NCBI RefSeq assembly: GCF_000173415.1
Contig: NZ_ABXW01000052.1
Coordinates: 1 to 64,000, forward strand
Direction of reading: 5' to 3'
Length of the DNA: 64,000 nt
From: Providencia alcalifaciens DSM 30120
GTDB lineage: Bacteria > Pseudomonadota > Gammaproteobacteria > Enterobacterales > Enterobacteriaceae
Positions 52,197 to 61,843 of this stretch are shown piece by piece; position 1 is the stretch's first letter, and each line of letters opens with the position of its first letter. The notes below the pieces were generated by a model. It was given only the letters and a program-made list of their open reading frames with translations, ran no database searches and was not told the origin of the DNA. Made by a program: the position numbers and the translations under genes.

Positions 52197-52598
52197 ATGA
52201 AACGAGTATTCATAATATCCTCCATTTTAACCTTATTTTTAGTGAATAACTCTGCAATGGCTGGAAATTCATCACAGGGTTGTGAAATTAAAAAACAGAA
52301 GATTGAAACTCAGCTCAAATATGCGAAAGAGCATGGTAATACATATCGCATCAATGGGCTTGAACGTGCTCTCGACAATGTGACTCGCTACTGCACATCC
52401 GATTCACTCTATCGTGATAGCCAGGAGAAAATCGCTGAGAAACAAGAAAAAGTCGCTGAACGCGAAGCTGAGTTACAAGAATCTATCCAAAAAGGTGATC
52501 CTGAAAAAATCGCTAAACATAAGCGTAAAGTGGCTGAAGCCAAAGCTGAATTGAAAGAAGCCCAAGATCTTGCGGATATCTACAAAGACACGCTTTAA
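52197..52598 (+). CDS. DUF1090 periplasmic protein (YqjC-like)
   Basis: A 133-residue exported protein. The signal peptide is MKRVFIISSILTLFLVNNSAMA, with cleavage near GNSS. The mature part starts with a Cys pair region (GCEIKKQKIETQLKYAKEHGNTYRINGLERALDNVTRYC) and continues as a long charged coiled coil. The family's role is unknown. An AACAAGGAAAACC ribosome binding site lies before the ATG. Confidence 0.88.
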   Translation: MKRVFIISSILTLFLVNNSAMAGNSSQGCEIKKQKIETQLKYAKEHGNTYRINGLERALDNVTRYCTSDSLYRDSQEKIAEKQEKVAEREAELQESIQKGDPEKIAKHKRKVAEAKAELKEAQDLADIYKDTL

Positions 52599-52642
52599 TA
52601 GAAAAATAAATATAATCAAATAGTTATATTTTATTTTTCACC

Positions 52643-52684
52643 TCACCCCATGCCTAATTTAGGATAAATAACGGCATGGGGTGA
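52643..52684. repeat. 12-bp inverted repeat after the DUF1090 gene
   Basis: A perfect TCACCCCATGCC / GGCATGGGGTGA stem with an 18-base loop. It has no T tract on the plus strand, so it may be a weak terminator or another RNA structure. Confidence 0.6.
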
Positions 52685-52773
52685 AATTACCAACAAACAT
52701 AGGCTATAGTATAAAATAATATAGAATGGTGAATTATAAGCATATTTTGATTAAGCAGTGAAAAGGGGAACGC

Positions 52774-53766
52774 ATGTCAGACATGCAAGATGAGCAACAA
52801 AAAGAGACCAACAAATTAAAATCCACTCTAAACAAAAGCCTAGATGGTAGTAAAAAAGCCCTAACGTTCTCAATGAGAGTGGTCGATTTTGTTTGTGCAA
52901 TTCCATTTATTGCGCATTTAATCCGCACTGCCCAACGTTTTACCGATAGAATGGGCAACCAGTTTGGTGCCGCAATTACCTATTTCTCGTTTTTATCCCT
53001 GATCCCTGTACTAATGTTTAGCTTCGCTGCGGCGGGTTTCGTGTTAGCCAGTAATCCTGAATTACTTGAGAAGCTCATTCGTGGTATTTCCGCAAATATC
53101 ACTGATCCGACGTTAGCCAATACACTTGAGCAAACTATCGACACAGCAATCCGCCAGCGTACCACCGTGGGATTAACTGGTTTAGCCTTAGCCGTTTACT
53201 CTGGGGTTAACTGGGTAAATAACTTACGTTTGGCGATTTTGGCACAATCTCGAACAGTATGGGAGCGTAACGAAGCAGAACAAGAAAATATCATTTTCCG
53301 TTATGTTCGTGACTTTTTTGCCCTCATTGGCTTACTTATTGCGCTTATTGTCACCATTACCCTAACGTCTGTCGCAGGTTCTGCGCAAGCGACGATTGTT
53401 AGTACGCTTGGATTAGACAGCATCGAGTGGCTTAAGCCCGTTTGGACACTGATTGGCTTAGCAATCTCCATTACCGCCAACTTCTTATTATTTTTGTGGA
53501 TTTTCTGGATATTACCGCGCATGCAACACCGACGCCGTTCACTATTAAAAGGAACGTTGCTAGCTGCAATTGGTTTTGAAATTATCAAATCGATTATGAC
53601 GTGGATTTTACCTACCTTAGCATCATCACCATCAGGAGCAGCTTTCGGTTCGGTGCTGGGATTAATGGCATTTTTCTATTTTTTTGCCCGATTAACGTTA
53701 TTTTGTGCAGCTTGGATTGCCACCGATGAGCCAAAAAGCACAACCCAAGACGTACTCATGTCTTAA
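52774..53766 (+). CDS. yhjD: Inner membrane protein YhjD (YihY/BrkB family)
   Basis: A 330-residue integral membrane protein of the YihY family (E. coli YhjD 337). The family pattern RFTDRMGNQFGAAITYFSFLSLIPVLMFSFAAAGFV (about 51-86) and about six membrane segments are seen. In E. coli YhjD has been linked to lipid A precursor flipping, which is a genetic inference. The N-terminal 35 residues are polar. The MSDMQDEQQ start lies after AAAAGGGGAACGC. Confidence 0.9.
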   Translation: MSDMQDEQQKETNKLKSTLNKSLDGSKKALTFSMRVVDFVCAIPFIAHLIRTAQRFTDRMGNQFGAAITYFSFLSLIPVLMFSFAAAGFVLASNPELLEKLIRGISANITDPTLANTLEQTIDTAIRQRTTVGLTGLALAVYSGVNWVNNLRLAILAQSRTVWERNEAEQENIIFRYVRDFFALIGLLIALIVTITLTSVAGSAQATIVSTLGLDSIEWLKPVWTLIGLAISITANFLLFLWIFWILPRMQHRRRSLLKGTLLAAIGFEIIKSIMTWILPTLASSPSGAAFGSVLGLMAFFYFFARLTLFCAAWIATDEPKSTTQDVLMS

Positions 53767-53810
53767 CGTCAACAAAGGGGAATGAGCTGTTCATCATTCC
53801 CCTAACTCTC

Positions 53811-54869
53811 TTACACCATCTCTTTCACCAACGTTTCCATTAAATCTTTTGCGCTCATTTCACGCACTTTCGCCACATTTTGCCCTGCCCAATGAGCCGC
53901 ATAATCATCACTACCAGACTGGGTTGCTGCTGCATTAAGCTGCTTACCAACATCATAAGCTATGGGGTAATCGGGTAATTTACTCACATCATACTGCTGC
54001 CCTGTCTGCATAAACTCATTAAAAATGCCACGGGCAGGTCGACCGGATATTGCAGCCGTTAAATGGGTATTATCTGTGGTTTGACTCTTTAATTTACGGC
54101 GATATCCATCGTTTGCCGCAGATTCAGGACACAACAAAAATGCAGTGCCTAATTGAGCCGCAGATGCGCCATGAGAAAGTGCTTGTTTAATATCAGCACC
54201 ATCCATAATTCCCCCTGTTGCAATAATTGGCAACTGGGTATGCTTGGCTAACAATGCCACCAGCTGATTAGTCGTGAGTTCCTCATCTTTGGCTTGTACA
54301 TCAAACATGCCACGATGCCCGCCTGCCTCAATTCCTTGAGCAACAATGGCATCAATACCTGCATCTTCGATTAATCGCGCTTCTTGCAAATTGGTCGCCG
54401 TCGCCATCGTGAAAATACCTTTTTCTTTCAAGGTGTTGATAATTTCACGAGACGGCACATTAAAATGAAAGCTCACTACCGCAGGTTGCATTTCCAAGAA
54501 GAGCTGTAGCATCGCAGGGTTATCCAAGAATGAAAGATAGATTTCATCCAATTGTTCCGGAGATTGGCGATTAAATTGTTGAAATTTTGGCTGTAAATGT
54601 GTCAGCCAAGCCTGCTCATTTTGACTATTACGCTGTGGTGTCGCATGGCAAAACACATTTACATTGAAGGGCTTATCCGTTAACGCTTGAGTCGCCGCTA
54701 TCAATGTTCGAGCTTGCTCTACCGAACACGCACCTAAAGCAAGGGAGCCTAATCCGCCCGCTTCACAAACAGCAGCAACCAAAGCAGGCGTAGAAACCAC
54801 TGCCATCGGTGCTTGAATAATCGGATAACGTAGATTGAGGCGATGCCGCAATACATTCGAGTTATTCAT
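53811..54869 (-). CDS. Nitronate monooxygenase-family flavoprotein
   Basis: A 352-residue FMN-dependent TIM-barrel enzyme of the NMO/2-nitropropane dioxygenase family, which oxidises toxic nitronates such as propionate-3-nitronate. The substrate-side motif YPIIQAPMAVVSTPALVAAVCEAGGLGSLALGA and the FMN/catalytic block IVAQGIEAGGHRGMFD, PIIATGGIMDG and LGTAFLLCPES are visible. It is convergent with yhjD and divergent from the serine hydrolase gene. A GGAAAGGGAAAGT ribosome binding site supports the start. Confidence 0.9.
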   Translation of the reverse strand: MNNSNVLRHRLNLRYPIIQAPMAVVSTPALVAAVCEAGGLGSLALGACSVEQARTLIAATQALTDKPFNVNVFCHATPQRNSQNEQAWLTHLQPKFQQFNRQSPEQLDEIYLSFLDNPAMLQLFLEMQPAVVSFHFNVPSREIINTLKEKGIFTMATATNLQEARLIEDAGIDAIVAQGIEAGGHRGMFDVQAKDEELTTNQLVALLAKHTQLPIIATGGIMDGADIKQALSHGASAAQLGTAFLLCPESAANDGYRRKLKSQTTDNTHLTAAISGRPARGIFNEFMQTGQQYDVSKLPDYPIAYDVGKQLNAAATQSGSDDYAAHWAGQNVAKVREMSAKDLMETLVKEMV

Positions 54870-55114
54870 ACTTTCCCTTTCCTTTTTATGCTTACGCGAC
54901 AGATGAATGACATGTTAATAAATTGCATATAATATGTATCTTTATCATTCTATCCCAATATTTTCCCAATGAACCTAACTGTTTATCGGAATGTGATAGC
55001 GACCGCATTTCTCATGACTATCATAAAATTAGCGCATTAAACGCATTTTAAGCGTTTCTGTTATCACCATAACATCACTAAGATACAGAGAGTCCATCCC
55101 TAAGGAAGCCGTCC

Positions 55115-56107
55115 ATGCAAATCTCTCTGTTAGAAAATTTACCTTGTGGTGTTGTGGTGTATGTCCGTAATCACTCCCAAGACTGCGTTGGAACATTTTG
55201 CGCACGTGGAAGCGATCTTTCTGGAGAACCGTTAACAGTCGATACGCCTTTGCGTATTGCCAGTAATACGAAGCCGTTTACCGCTGTGGCGATTCTACGT
55301 CTCGCTGAGATGGGAAAATTGTTCGTTGATGATAGCATTTCTCACTATATCTCTCCCAAATACAATCAATTGCTCACGCCTAAATATGATACTGATGCTA
55401 TTACTATCCGCCACTTACTCAGCCACAGTAGCGGATTATTAGATCATGCCAATGAAGAGTACCTCAAAGAGGTATTAAAGCGCCCAGACTATCAATGGAC
55501 ACGAACAGAGCAAATTGAGTTATATGTTCAGCAAGATCATCCGTTTTTTCCGCCTTCTGAAATGTTTATCTACTCTGATACAGGCTATATTTTGCTTGGA
55601 AATATTATTGAACGCATAACAGGACAAACATTGGGAGAAGCCGTTCGAGAATTACTAAAATTTAATGTAATTGGCTTACAGTCAGCCTATTGGGAAACGT
55701 TTGAATACCCAAGCACAACTGTACCACGCGCGAAACAATACTTAGGTAAGCTCGATTGCTCCGATATGGATCCTTCCATGGATGTTTATGGCGGCGGAGG
55801 TTTAGTCATGTCATCAAAACAAATGGCGCAGTTCTTTGAAGCTTTGTTCTGCGGGAAAATATTTGATAAACCAGACACATTGAAAACCATGTTAAGTGCA
55901 GGAGACCATGAAGGAGCAAGTCATTATCGACTTGGGATTATGGCAAAAGAAATCAATGGAATGATGCTATATTCTCATTTAGGTTTTTGGGGTTCAGTCG
56001 CTTACTACTCACCGGCAACTCAAACAAGCATCGCGGGGTTTGTTGATCATCGAGATTCGCGAAATGTTTTGATTCAAGTGGTTGAATCCCTCTTAACCTC
56101 AGCGTAA
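55115..56107 (+). CDS. Beta-lactamase/PBP4-fold serine hydrolase
   Basis: A 330-residue hydrolase of the class C beta-lactamase/esterase superfamily. The nucleophile motif is SNTK (Ser50-Lys53), and YSDTGY gives YSD (153-155) as a variant of YxN. A late HLGFWG may be the third motif. There is no signal peptide, so it is likely cytosolic and probably an esterase or peptidase rather than an antibiotic-resistance beta-lactamase. A strong terminator follows. Confidence 0.85.
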   Translation: MQISLLENLPCGVVVYVRNHSQDCVGTFCARGSDLSGEPLTVDTPLRIASNTKPFTAVAILRLAEMGKLFVDDSISHYISPKYNQLLTPKYDTDAITIRHLLSHSSGLLDHANEEYLKEVLKRPDYQWTRTEQIELYVQQDHPFFPPSEMFIYSDTGYILLGNIIERITGQTLGEAVRELLKFNVIGLQSAYWETFEYPSTTVPRAKQYLGKLDCSDMDPSMDVYGGGGLVMSSKQMAQFFEALFCGKIFDKPDTLKTMLSAGDHEGASHYRLGIMAKEINGMMLYSHLGFWGSVAYYSPATQTSIAGFVDHRDSRNVLIQVVESLLTSA

Positions 56108-56134
56108 AAAAAAGCCCTCATAGAGGGCTTTTTG
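56106..56134. terminator. Bidirectional terminator
   Basis: AAAAAGCCCTC - ATA - GAGGGCTTTTT lies between the serine hydrolase gene (plus) and yhjJ (minus), with A and T runs on both sides. Confidence 0.9.
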
Positions 56135-56148
56135 ATGAAGATAATGTA

Positions 56149-57681
56149 TTAGCGAGTCAGTGGTGCAGGTATTGGTAGTGCCGGTGCAGGCACTCCATCT
56201 TGCGGCTCTGCGACTGCTGAAGCTTCTGGAGCAGGTTCCACAATCACTGGTGGAGCAGGCCATAACACTTGCGTGAATTTTTGGCGAATCTGCTCTGCAT
56301 CCATGGTCTGTTTTTCTTTTGGCTGAGCTAAAACAATTGCGGCTTCTTGAGATAATAAACGACGAGCTTCCATGTTGACTTGCTCAAGATTCTGGCTGCC
56401 TAAGAATGCTTGTCTGAGCAATTGATACTGCTCAGGTGCAATATCCACCACTCCATTTTGCTGAGAAATCAAACGTTGGCTAATCAACACGTCGGTACTG
56501 GTACGTGCATACGCAGCAAACAACTGTGACAATTGCACTTGTTTCTCTTTCATCATGTCGTTGAATAGCTCTGGGTCGATACCATTTTGGTTGATTGCCG
56601 CCAACTCATTTAAAACCACATCCGAAACAGCTGCCATTTTTTCTGGTGGCGCTGAAATCGCTAATGTGCAGCTTGCTTTTTGATATTGAACACGGCAATC
56701 CAGACCTGGCGTTACACCATCGTCAACAAATTTCTGCTTAAAGGTTTTCTGTAATGAGCGGTAAATAGCTTCACGCGCCAGATCACTTCCCCAATAACGT
56801 AACAGTACATTGGAGTCTTTAATCGGTAACCAATCGATATCCCAAATCAGAGAAAGCGTATCTTGTGTTGCTTTATCTTGCAGAATATTAATAGATTGCG
56901 GCTTGACTGATGATAATACGGCAACTGAAACTGGTTCAGAACGTCTACCTTCTAGTGATGAAAACGCTTGAGTGATGCTATCAGATAACATACGCGCATC
57001 GACATGCCCAGCCACATACAGTGTCATGACATCGGGTGTATACCATTTTTGATAAAACGAGTTCACACTCGCTAAATCTACTTTACCGTTTGGCTTCTGC
57101 CCTGGATCGTAGCCTAACATCGCCGAACCATTAAGGCGTGCACGCCACACAGGATCATTCGCATTGACAGGTAGTGTTGCCACTGGGACATTCGGTACGT
57201 TTAACCCACTTTGTAATGAGTTTTCAGTGTACTGCGCTCCAGCTACTGATGTTGCAAGCCAACTTAACGCCTGTTTGATAAGATCAGGACGGTTGTTTGG
57301 CAAACTTAAACTGTAGATTGTGTAGTCGTAAGAGACAACGGCTGGAGGTAACGGCATATCAGGATCAGTCGCCTGACGCCAAAAACTTTGTAATGTAGCA
57401 GCAGGAAAAGCGTCAGACTGATGAAGTAGCGCCATCCGAGGGATCAGATAGCTGTACCCTTTTTCACTGGCTTTCTCAGATAATGAACCTGTTTTAATGG
57501 CTAACCGAAGTTGAATTCGGTCATTTGGACGCTGTGGTGTTTGTAATAACTGCCAATTAAAGCCATTCTCGAGCTTTCCTTGCTGCCATGCTGGATCGGG
57601 TTGTAAAGGTTCAGCACTTGCAAAACCAGTGACTGATAAAAGTACCACTCCGATGATATATCGCACTTTCAAACCCTGCAT
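56149..57681 (-). CDS. yhjJ: M16-family peptidase-like protein YhjJ
   Basis: A 510-residue exported M16-like protein (E. coli YhjJ 498). The signal peptide begins MQGLKVRYIIGVVLLSVTGFASA, followed by LQPDPAWQQGKLENGFNW as in E. coli. At the usual HxxEH zinc site the sequence reads KTGSLSEKASEKGYSYLIPRMAL, so the metal site is missing, as in other YhjJ proteins, and it is probably not an active protease. The tail is Pro/Ala-rich. The start is set at 57681 by homology; 57729 is an alternative. Confidence 0.9.
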   Translation of the reverse strand: MQGLKVRYIIGVVLLSVTGFASAEPLQPDPAWQQGKLENGFNWQLLQTPQRPNDRIQLRLAIKTGSLSEKASEKGYSYLIPRMALLHQSDAFPAATLQSFWRQATDPDMPLPPAVVSYDYTIYSLSLPNNRPDLIKQALSWLATSVAGAQYTENSLQSGLNVPNVPVATLPVNANDPVWRARLNGSAMLGYDPGQKPNGKVDLASVNSFYQKWYTPDVMTLYVAGHVDARMLSDSITQAFSSLEGRRSEPVSVAVLSSVKPQSINILQDKATQDTLSLIWDIDWLPIKDSNVLLRYWGSDLAREAIYRSLQKTFKQKFVDDGVTPGLDCRVQYQKASCTLAISAPPEKMAAVSDVVLNELAAINQNGIDPELFNDMMKEKQVQLSQLFAAYARTSTDVLISQRLISQQNGVVDIAPEQYQLLRQAFLGSQNLEQVNMEARRLLSQEAAIVLAQPKEKQTMDAEQIRQKFTQVLWPAPPVIVEPAPEASAVAEPQDGVPAPALPIPAPLTR

Positions 57682-58035
57682 GTAGACCCCTATGTTCTTT
57701 ATATCCTTGTATTTAACCGTAAACAGCAACAGATGAATTAACGAAAAACGCTAATTGACTCGGTTAAGCGATATAATTTGGCTTCATCAAAAATTTGATT
57801 ATCACTATACCGGAAAAAAACATCGTTGCATGTTATTGAGATCATTGGGCTGCACTCACTACACTAAGTCGCTACGTTGATCACTAAAATACATCTTGAA
57901 CACCGCCATCTCGAATGCGGATGTTTTGTATTTTTGAACACTATAAATAGCGAGAGCCGCCTGAATCTTGTCGCTAACAATATGATAGGTATGTGTAATG
58001 ATATTAGACCACAAACCTTATAACATGTTCATGGC
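57682..58035. other. Intergenic region between yhjJ and the YhjK-like gene
   Basis: This 354-base stretch holds no gene I can support. I translated the 150 bases downstream of the YhjK-like stop in that gene's frame and found no trace of a GGDEF or EAL domain. Confidence 0.5.
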
Positions 58036-58734
58036 TTAATCTGAATTTTGTCGTTTTATTTGACGATTATAACCTTTCGCCAATAACCCTATCTCATCAT
58101 CTTGATGATATTGAGAAACCTCTAGGTGATCGACCTGTTGATTTGCTTGCAATTCGCCCGCAATTTTGCGTAGTGGGCGTACAATCATGCGGCTCACACA
58201 CCATGTCATCGCAATAGCAATGATCAGCGCTAACAGTAAATAAGTTGTTATTAACAGTGCAAATGTGTTGAGAGCAAAACGGTATACCCGATTAGAATCC
58301 ACTTGTAGCGTCAAATAACCTTGAGGTTTCGCTTGTGGGGCCATGGTGCCATAGGCATACAAAGGTACCGTCATTTCCACAGGGATACCGATAAGAGGCA
58401 AAGACCATTCAGGGATCGGCTTTGGCGTGGCGAAGCTGAGATTCATCACCGTCGCATTATCTACCGTCACAATCGCCTTCCCCATAATTCCTGAGGTTTT
58501 CAGGCTGACAAGAAGCCTTTTGACTTCATTTAAATCAGAACTGAGTAGCGAGTCCGTTAATGGTTTTTGGACTTGAACTACAGCATTACTTAATTGATTT
58601 AAATAGTCTTGTTTGCGCTGTTCTAACAGGTAAGTAAATTGAATGGACAAAAAAAGTGCAAGAAAAAGCAACGTAATCACAAAGAATACGATCATGCTCT
58701 TAAACGTGAGTGAACGTTGGACACGAGTGTTCAT
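58036..58734 (-). CDS. Short YhjK/HmsP-like membrane sensor without GGDEF-EAL
   Basis: A 232-residue membrane protein. Two membrane segments (about 13-35 and 155-180) flank a periplasmic sensor domain, followed by a HAMP-like region (VSRMIVRPLRKIAGELQ) and HQDDEIGLLAKGYNRQ, the place where HmsP and PdeK proteins continue into GGDEF and EAL domains. Here the frame ends at QIKRQNSD. It keeps the E. coli neighbourhood with yhjJ. It may be a truncated relic of a cyclic-di-GMP phosphodiesterase or a stand-alone sensor. The start at 58734 has an AGGAAGG ribosome binding site. Confidence 0.75.
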   Translation of the reverse strand: MNTRVQRSLTFKSMIVFFVITLLFLALFLSIQFTYLLEQRKQDYLNQLSNAVVQVQKPLTDSLLSSDLNEVKRLLVSLKTSGIMGKAIVTVDNATVMNLSFATPKPIPEWSLPLIGIPVEMTVPLYAYGTMAPQAKPQGYLTLQVDSNRVYRFALNTFALLITTYLLLALIIAIAMTWCVSRMIVRPLRKIAGELQANQQVDHLEVSQYHQDDEIGLLAKGYNRQIKRQNSD

Positions 58735-58895
58735 TTCCCACAACCTTCCTAATCAAGCTGCTTTTTAAAGAAAAAAATCGGACGAACAGTATACTTGATT
58801 TTCCGTATAAAAGAGCATCTTTAAAAAAGAAAGATCACATATTTAGGATAAGCTCCAAATTAACCGCTAAAGTGAGTATAAACAGGATGAGGAAA

Positions 58896-58925
58896 CGGCA
58901 GAAAGTCTGTTTTCTGCCGTCTAAA
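58896..58925 (-). terminator. dppF terminator
   Basis: On the minus strand ACGGCAGAAA - ACAGAC - TTTCTGCCGT forms a 10-bp stem followed by TTCCTC. The T run is short, so strength is uncertain. Confidence 0.65.
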
Positions 58926-58929
58926 GTCG

Positions 58930-59940
58930 TTAATTCACGACCACTGCTTGTTTTTCGTCGTCTTCGACAGCAAAACACGCCACTAATTGCTCTCGATAAT
59001 TTTTCAACGCAGGCTGAGATTGGGTACATGGACCGAACGCTCGTCGACAACGCGCTGCAAATGCACACCCTGGAGGTGGATTAAGCGGGCTGGGTAGTTC
59101 CCCCGTTAATTTGATTCGCTCACGGCGTTGGTCTGGATTCAAACGTGGTGTCGCAGATAACAGCGCTTGAGTATAAGGATGTTGAGGATTATTAAAAATC
59201 TGCTCTTTCGTCCCTTTTTCTACACAACGCCCCAAATACATCACCATCACTTCGTCCGCAATGTGTTCTACGACTGACAGATCATGGGAGATGAAAACGT
59301 AGGAAAGCCCCAATTCTTGCTGCAAATCCATCATGAGGTTCAAAACTTGAGCACGCACAGAAACGTCCAATGCCGAAACGGGTTCATCCGCCACAACCAC
59401 ATCAGGATCTAACATCAAGCCACGAGCAATTGCGATACGCTGACGTTGCCCGCCCGAAAACATATGTGGATAGCGACTATAATGTTCGGTTTTTAGACCA
59501 ACTTTAGCCATCATCGATAACACTTTTTCTTTACGCTGTTCTTTAGACAAGGAAGTGTTAATCAATAAGGGCTCTTCCAAAATTTGCCCCACTTTTTTAC
59601 GTGGATTCAATGAGCCATAGGGGTTTTGAAAGACGATTTGAATTTTTTGACGACGTAACTTCTCCGCCGATTTATCTTTGATCAGCAAGTTTTGGTCGCG
59701 ATAATACAGCTCACCCTCGGAAGGCTGCTCAATCATCGTGAGTAAGCGACCAAGTGTGGATTTACCACAGCCTGACTCCCCAACCACCGCCAATGTTTTT
59801 CCCTTTTCTAACTCAAAAGAGACACCATCAAGTGCTTTCAGGGTTTTCTCCTTTGAGAAAACGCCCCCTTTCACTGAATAGTATTTTTTCAAATCTACCG
59901 CTTTTAATAACGGCATTCCTTTGGAATGTTGTTCACTCAT
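58930..59940 (-). CDS. dppF: Dipeptide ABC transporter ATP-binding protein DppF
   Basis: A 336-residue ATPase. Walker [10 protein letters not shown] is near residue 55, signature [14 protein letters not shown] near 163 and Walker [16 protein letters not shown] near 183. The C-terminal oligopeptide-transporter extension has the [15 protein letters not shown] cysteine cluster. It overlaps dppD by four bases (ATGA) and is the last gene of dppABCDF. Confidence 0.96.
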   Translation of the reverse strand: MSEQHSKGMPLLKAVDLKKYYSVKGGVFSKEKTLKALDGVSFELEKGKTLAVVGESGCGKSTLGRLLTMIEQPSEGELYYRDQNLLIKDKSAEKLRRQKIQIVFQNPYGSLNPRKKVGQILEEPLLINTSLSKEQRKEKVLSMMAKVGLKTEHYSRYPHMFSGGQRQRIAIARGLMLDPDVVVADEPVSALDVSVRAQVLNLMMDLQQELGLSYVFISHDLSVVEHIADEVMVMYLGRCVEKGTKEQIFNNPQHPYTQALLSATPRLNPDQRRERIKLTGELPSPLNPPPGCAFAARCRRAFGPCTQSQPALKNYREQLVACFAVEDDEKQAVVVN

Positions 59941-60917
59941 AGCGTTGGTCTCCCCATATCATCCAGTGGCATATGACATTTCACCTGACGGTCGCCAATG
60001 GTCTGCAATGCAGGCTCTTCTTGGCGGCAACGATCCGTCGCGTACGGGCAACGAGGATTGAGCAGACACCCTTCAGGGCGATCATATTTACCAGGTACGA
60101 CACCCGGCAATGACGCCAAGCGAGATTTATTACTGGCAAACTCAGGCAACGCACGCAATAGCGCTTGTGTGTAGGGGTGTCTTGGATGTTTAAAAATATC
60201 CTTCGCTTTTGCCGACTCCACCACTTGCCCTGCATACATCACGATAATGTGATGTGCTGCTTCTGAGACTAAAGCTAAGTCATGGGTGATCAACACTAAC
60301 GCCATATTTTCTTGTTGTTGTAATTCCAATAATAGCTCGATGATCTGAGCTTGAATCGTCACGTCTAGGGCCGTGGTTGGTTCATCTGCAATCAACAACT
60401 TAGGACGACAAGCAATTGCCATCGCAATCATAATTCGTTGGCTCATCCCTCCAGATAATTGATGAGGATAAACGTCAAGACGAGAATGCGGATCGGGAAT
60501 TCCCACCATATTTAAGAGGTCAACGGCGCGCTGTTTACGCGTGCTTCTACTGCCACCTTGATGGACTTTCAGCGCTTCCATAATCTGGTAGCCAACGGTA
60601 AAGCAAGGGTTCAGACTGGTCATCGGATCTTGGAAAATCATGGCCACATCTGCACCGACAATTTGACGACGTTCTTTTTCTGGTATGGACAGGAGATCAC
60701 GCCCATCAAACTGCAGTGATTGCGCCATCACTTTTCCGGGGTAATCAATTAACCCCATAATCGCAAGAGAACTAACCGATTTACCGGAACCAGACTCACC
60801 CACAATTCCTACCACTTGTCCTTTCTCAACTTGATAGCTGATGCGGTCAACGGCGCGAAATGGGGTCTCTTCGTCACCAAAGTGAACAGAGAGTTGTTCT
60901 ACATTTAACAATGCCAT
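59937..60917 (-). CDS. dppD: Dipeptide ABC transporter ATP-binding protein DppD
   Basis: A 326-residue ATPase that pairs with DppF. Walker A GESGSGKS is near residue 39, signature [15 protein letters not shown] near 154 and Walker [15 protein letters not shown] near 174. The C-terminal [14 protein letters not shown] cluster is typical of oligopeptide-importer ATPases. It follows dppC by 12 bases. Confidence 0.96.
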   Translation of the reverse strand: MALLNVEQLSVHFGDEETPFRAVDRISYQVEKGQVVGIVGESGSGKSVSSLAIMGLIDYPGKVMAQSLQFDGRDLLSIPEKERRQIVGADVAMIFQDPMTSLNPCFTVGYQIMEALKVHQGGSRSTRKQRAVDLLNMVGIPDPHSRLDVYPHQLSGGMSQRIMIAMAIACRPKLLIADEPTTALDVTIQAQIIELLLELQQQENMALVLITHDLALVSEAAHHIIVMYAGQVVESAKAKDIFKHPRHPYTQALLRALPEFASNKSRLASLPGVVPGKYDRPEGCLLNPRCPYATDRCRQEEPALQTIGDRQVKCHMPLDDMGRPTL

Positions 60918-60929
60918 TAGATTACCTCA

Positions 60930-61832
60930 TCACTGCTTGAGTTTTGGATCAAAGGCGTCACGCAAACCATCACCCATCAGGTTAAACGCTAATACCGTTA
61001 ATAAAATTGCTAATCCAGGGAACGTAACAACCCACCATGCGCTTTGTGCAAACTGCAACACGTCAGACAACATCGTTCCCCATTCTGGTGTTGGCGGCTG
61101 AGCCCCCATTCCCAGAAAACCCAGTGCAGCCATATCTAGAATGGCATTTGAAAATCCTAACGACGCCTGCACAATCAGCGGTGCTAAACAGTTAGGTAAA
61201 ATATTGACGAACATTTGACGGAATGCACCTGCTCCAGCAACTCTAGAAGCAGTCACATAGTCTCGGTTAACCTCTACTAACACCGCGGCTCGCGTCAAAC
61301 GAATGTAGTGCGGTAATGCGACAAAGGTTAACGCTATCGAGGCATTGACAATGGAAGGACCAAAAATTGCGACTAGAACTAATGCTAATAATAAACTTGG
61401 CAGCGCTAACATGATGTCGACCACACGCATAATCAGCGCATCAACCACACCACCAAAATAACCCGCAATCACCCCAATCGTTACGCCCATTATCAGGGAT
61501 AACACAACGACTAAACAGCCGACTAACAAAGAAAGTCTTGCGCCATACATCAGTCGGGATAAGAGATCACGCCCCACATCATCCGTCCCAAGGATAAACT
61601 CCCATGAACCTCCGTCTTCCCATACTGGCGGAGTCAACAACGCCTGACGGAACTGCTCATCTGGAGCATGAGGTGCTAATACGCCAGCAAAAATAGCGAT
61701 TAATACCATCAAAATAATGTAGAACATGCCTACGACAGCGCCTTTATTGCGCTTAAAGTAATGCCAAAATTCTTGTAAGGGTGTCATCGGCTTCGGGGCG
61801 CTGACAGCTTTAGACTCAGTTGTTTGAGACAT
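60930..61832 (-). CDS. dppC: Dipeptide ABC transporter permease DppC
   Basis: A 300-residue inner-membrane permease with six membrane segments. The family's LGTDDVGRDLLSRLMYGARLSLLVG is near residue 80, and the coupling loop DYVTASRVAGAGAFRQMFVNILPNCL lies around 190-215. It is 11 bases after dppB. Confidence 0.95.
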   Translation of the reverse strand: MSQTTESKAVSAPKPMTPLQEFWHYFKRNKGAVVGMFYIILMVLIAIFAGVLAPHAPDEQFRQALLTPPVWEDGGSWEFILGTDDVGRDLLSRLMYGARLSLLVGCLVVVLSLIMGVTIGVIAGYFGGVVDALIMRVVDIMLALPSLLLALVLVAIFGPSIVNASIALTFVALPHYIRLTRAAVLVEVNRDYVTASRVAGAGAFRQMFVNILPNCLAPLIVQASLGFSNAILDMAALGFLGMGAQPPTPEWGTMLSDVLQFAQSAWWVVTFPGLAILLTVLAFNLMGDGLRDAFDPKLKQ

Positions 61833-61843
61833 TCTTGCGCTCC

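Noticed and set aside
55115-56107. Antibiotic-resistance class C beta-lactamase (AmpC)
   Set aside because: Although it has SxxK, it lacks a signal peptide and the typical AmpC YAN/KTG context and length; a general serine hydrolase is the safer call.
57880-58035. Possible GGDEF/EAL remnant downstream of the YhjK-like gene
   Set aside because: Translating the minus strand in the gene's frame gave early stops and no GGDEF, RxxD or EAL-like residues.
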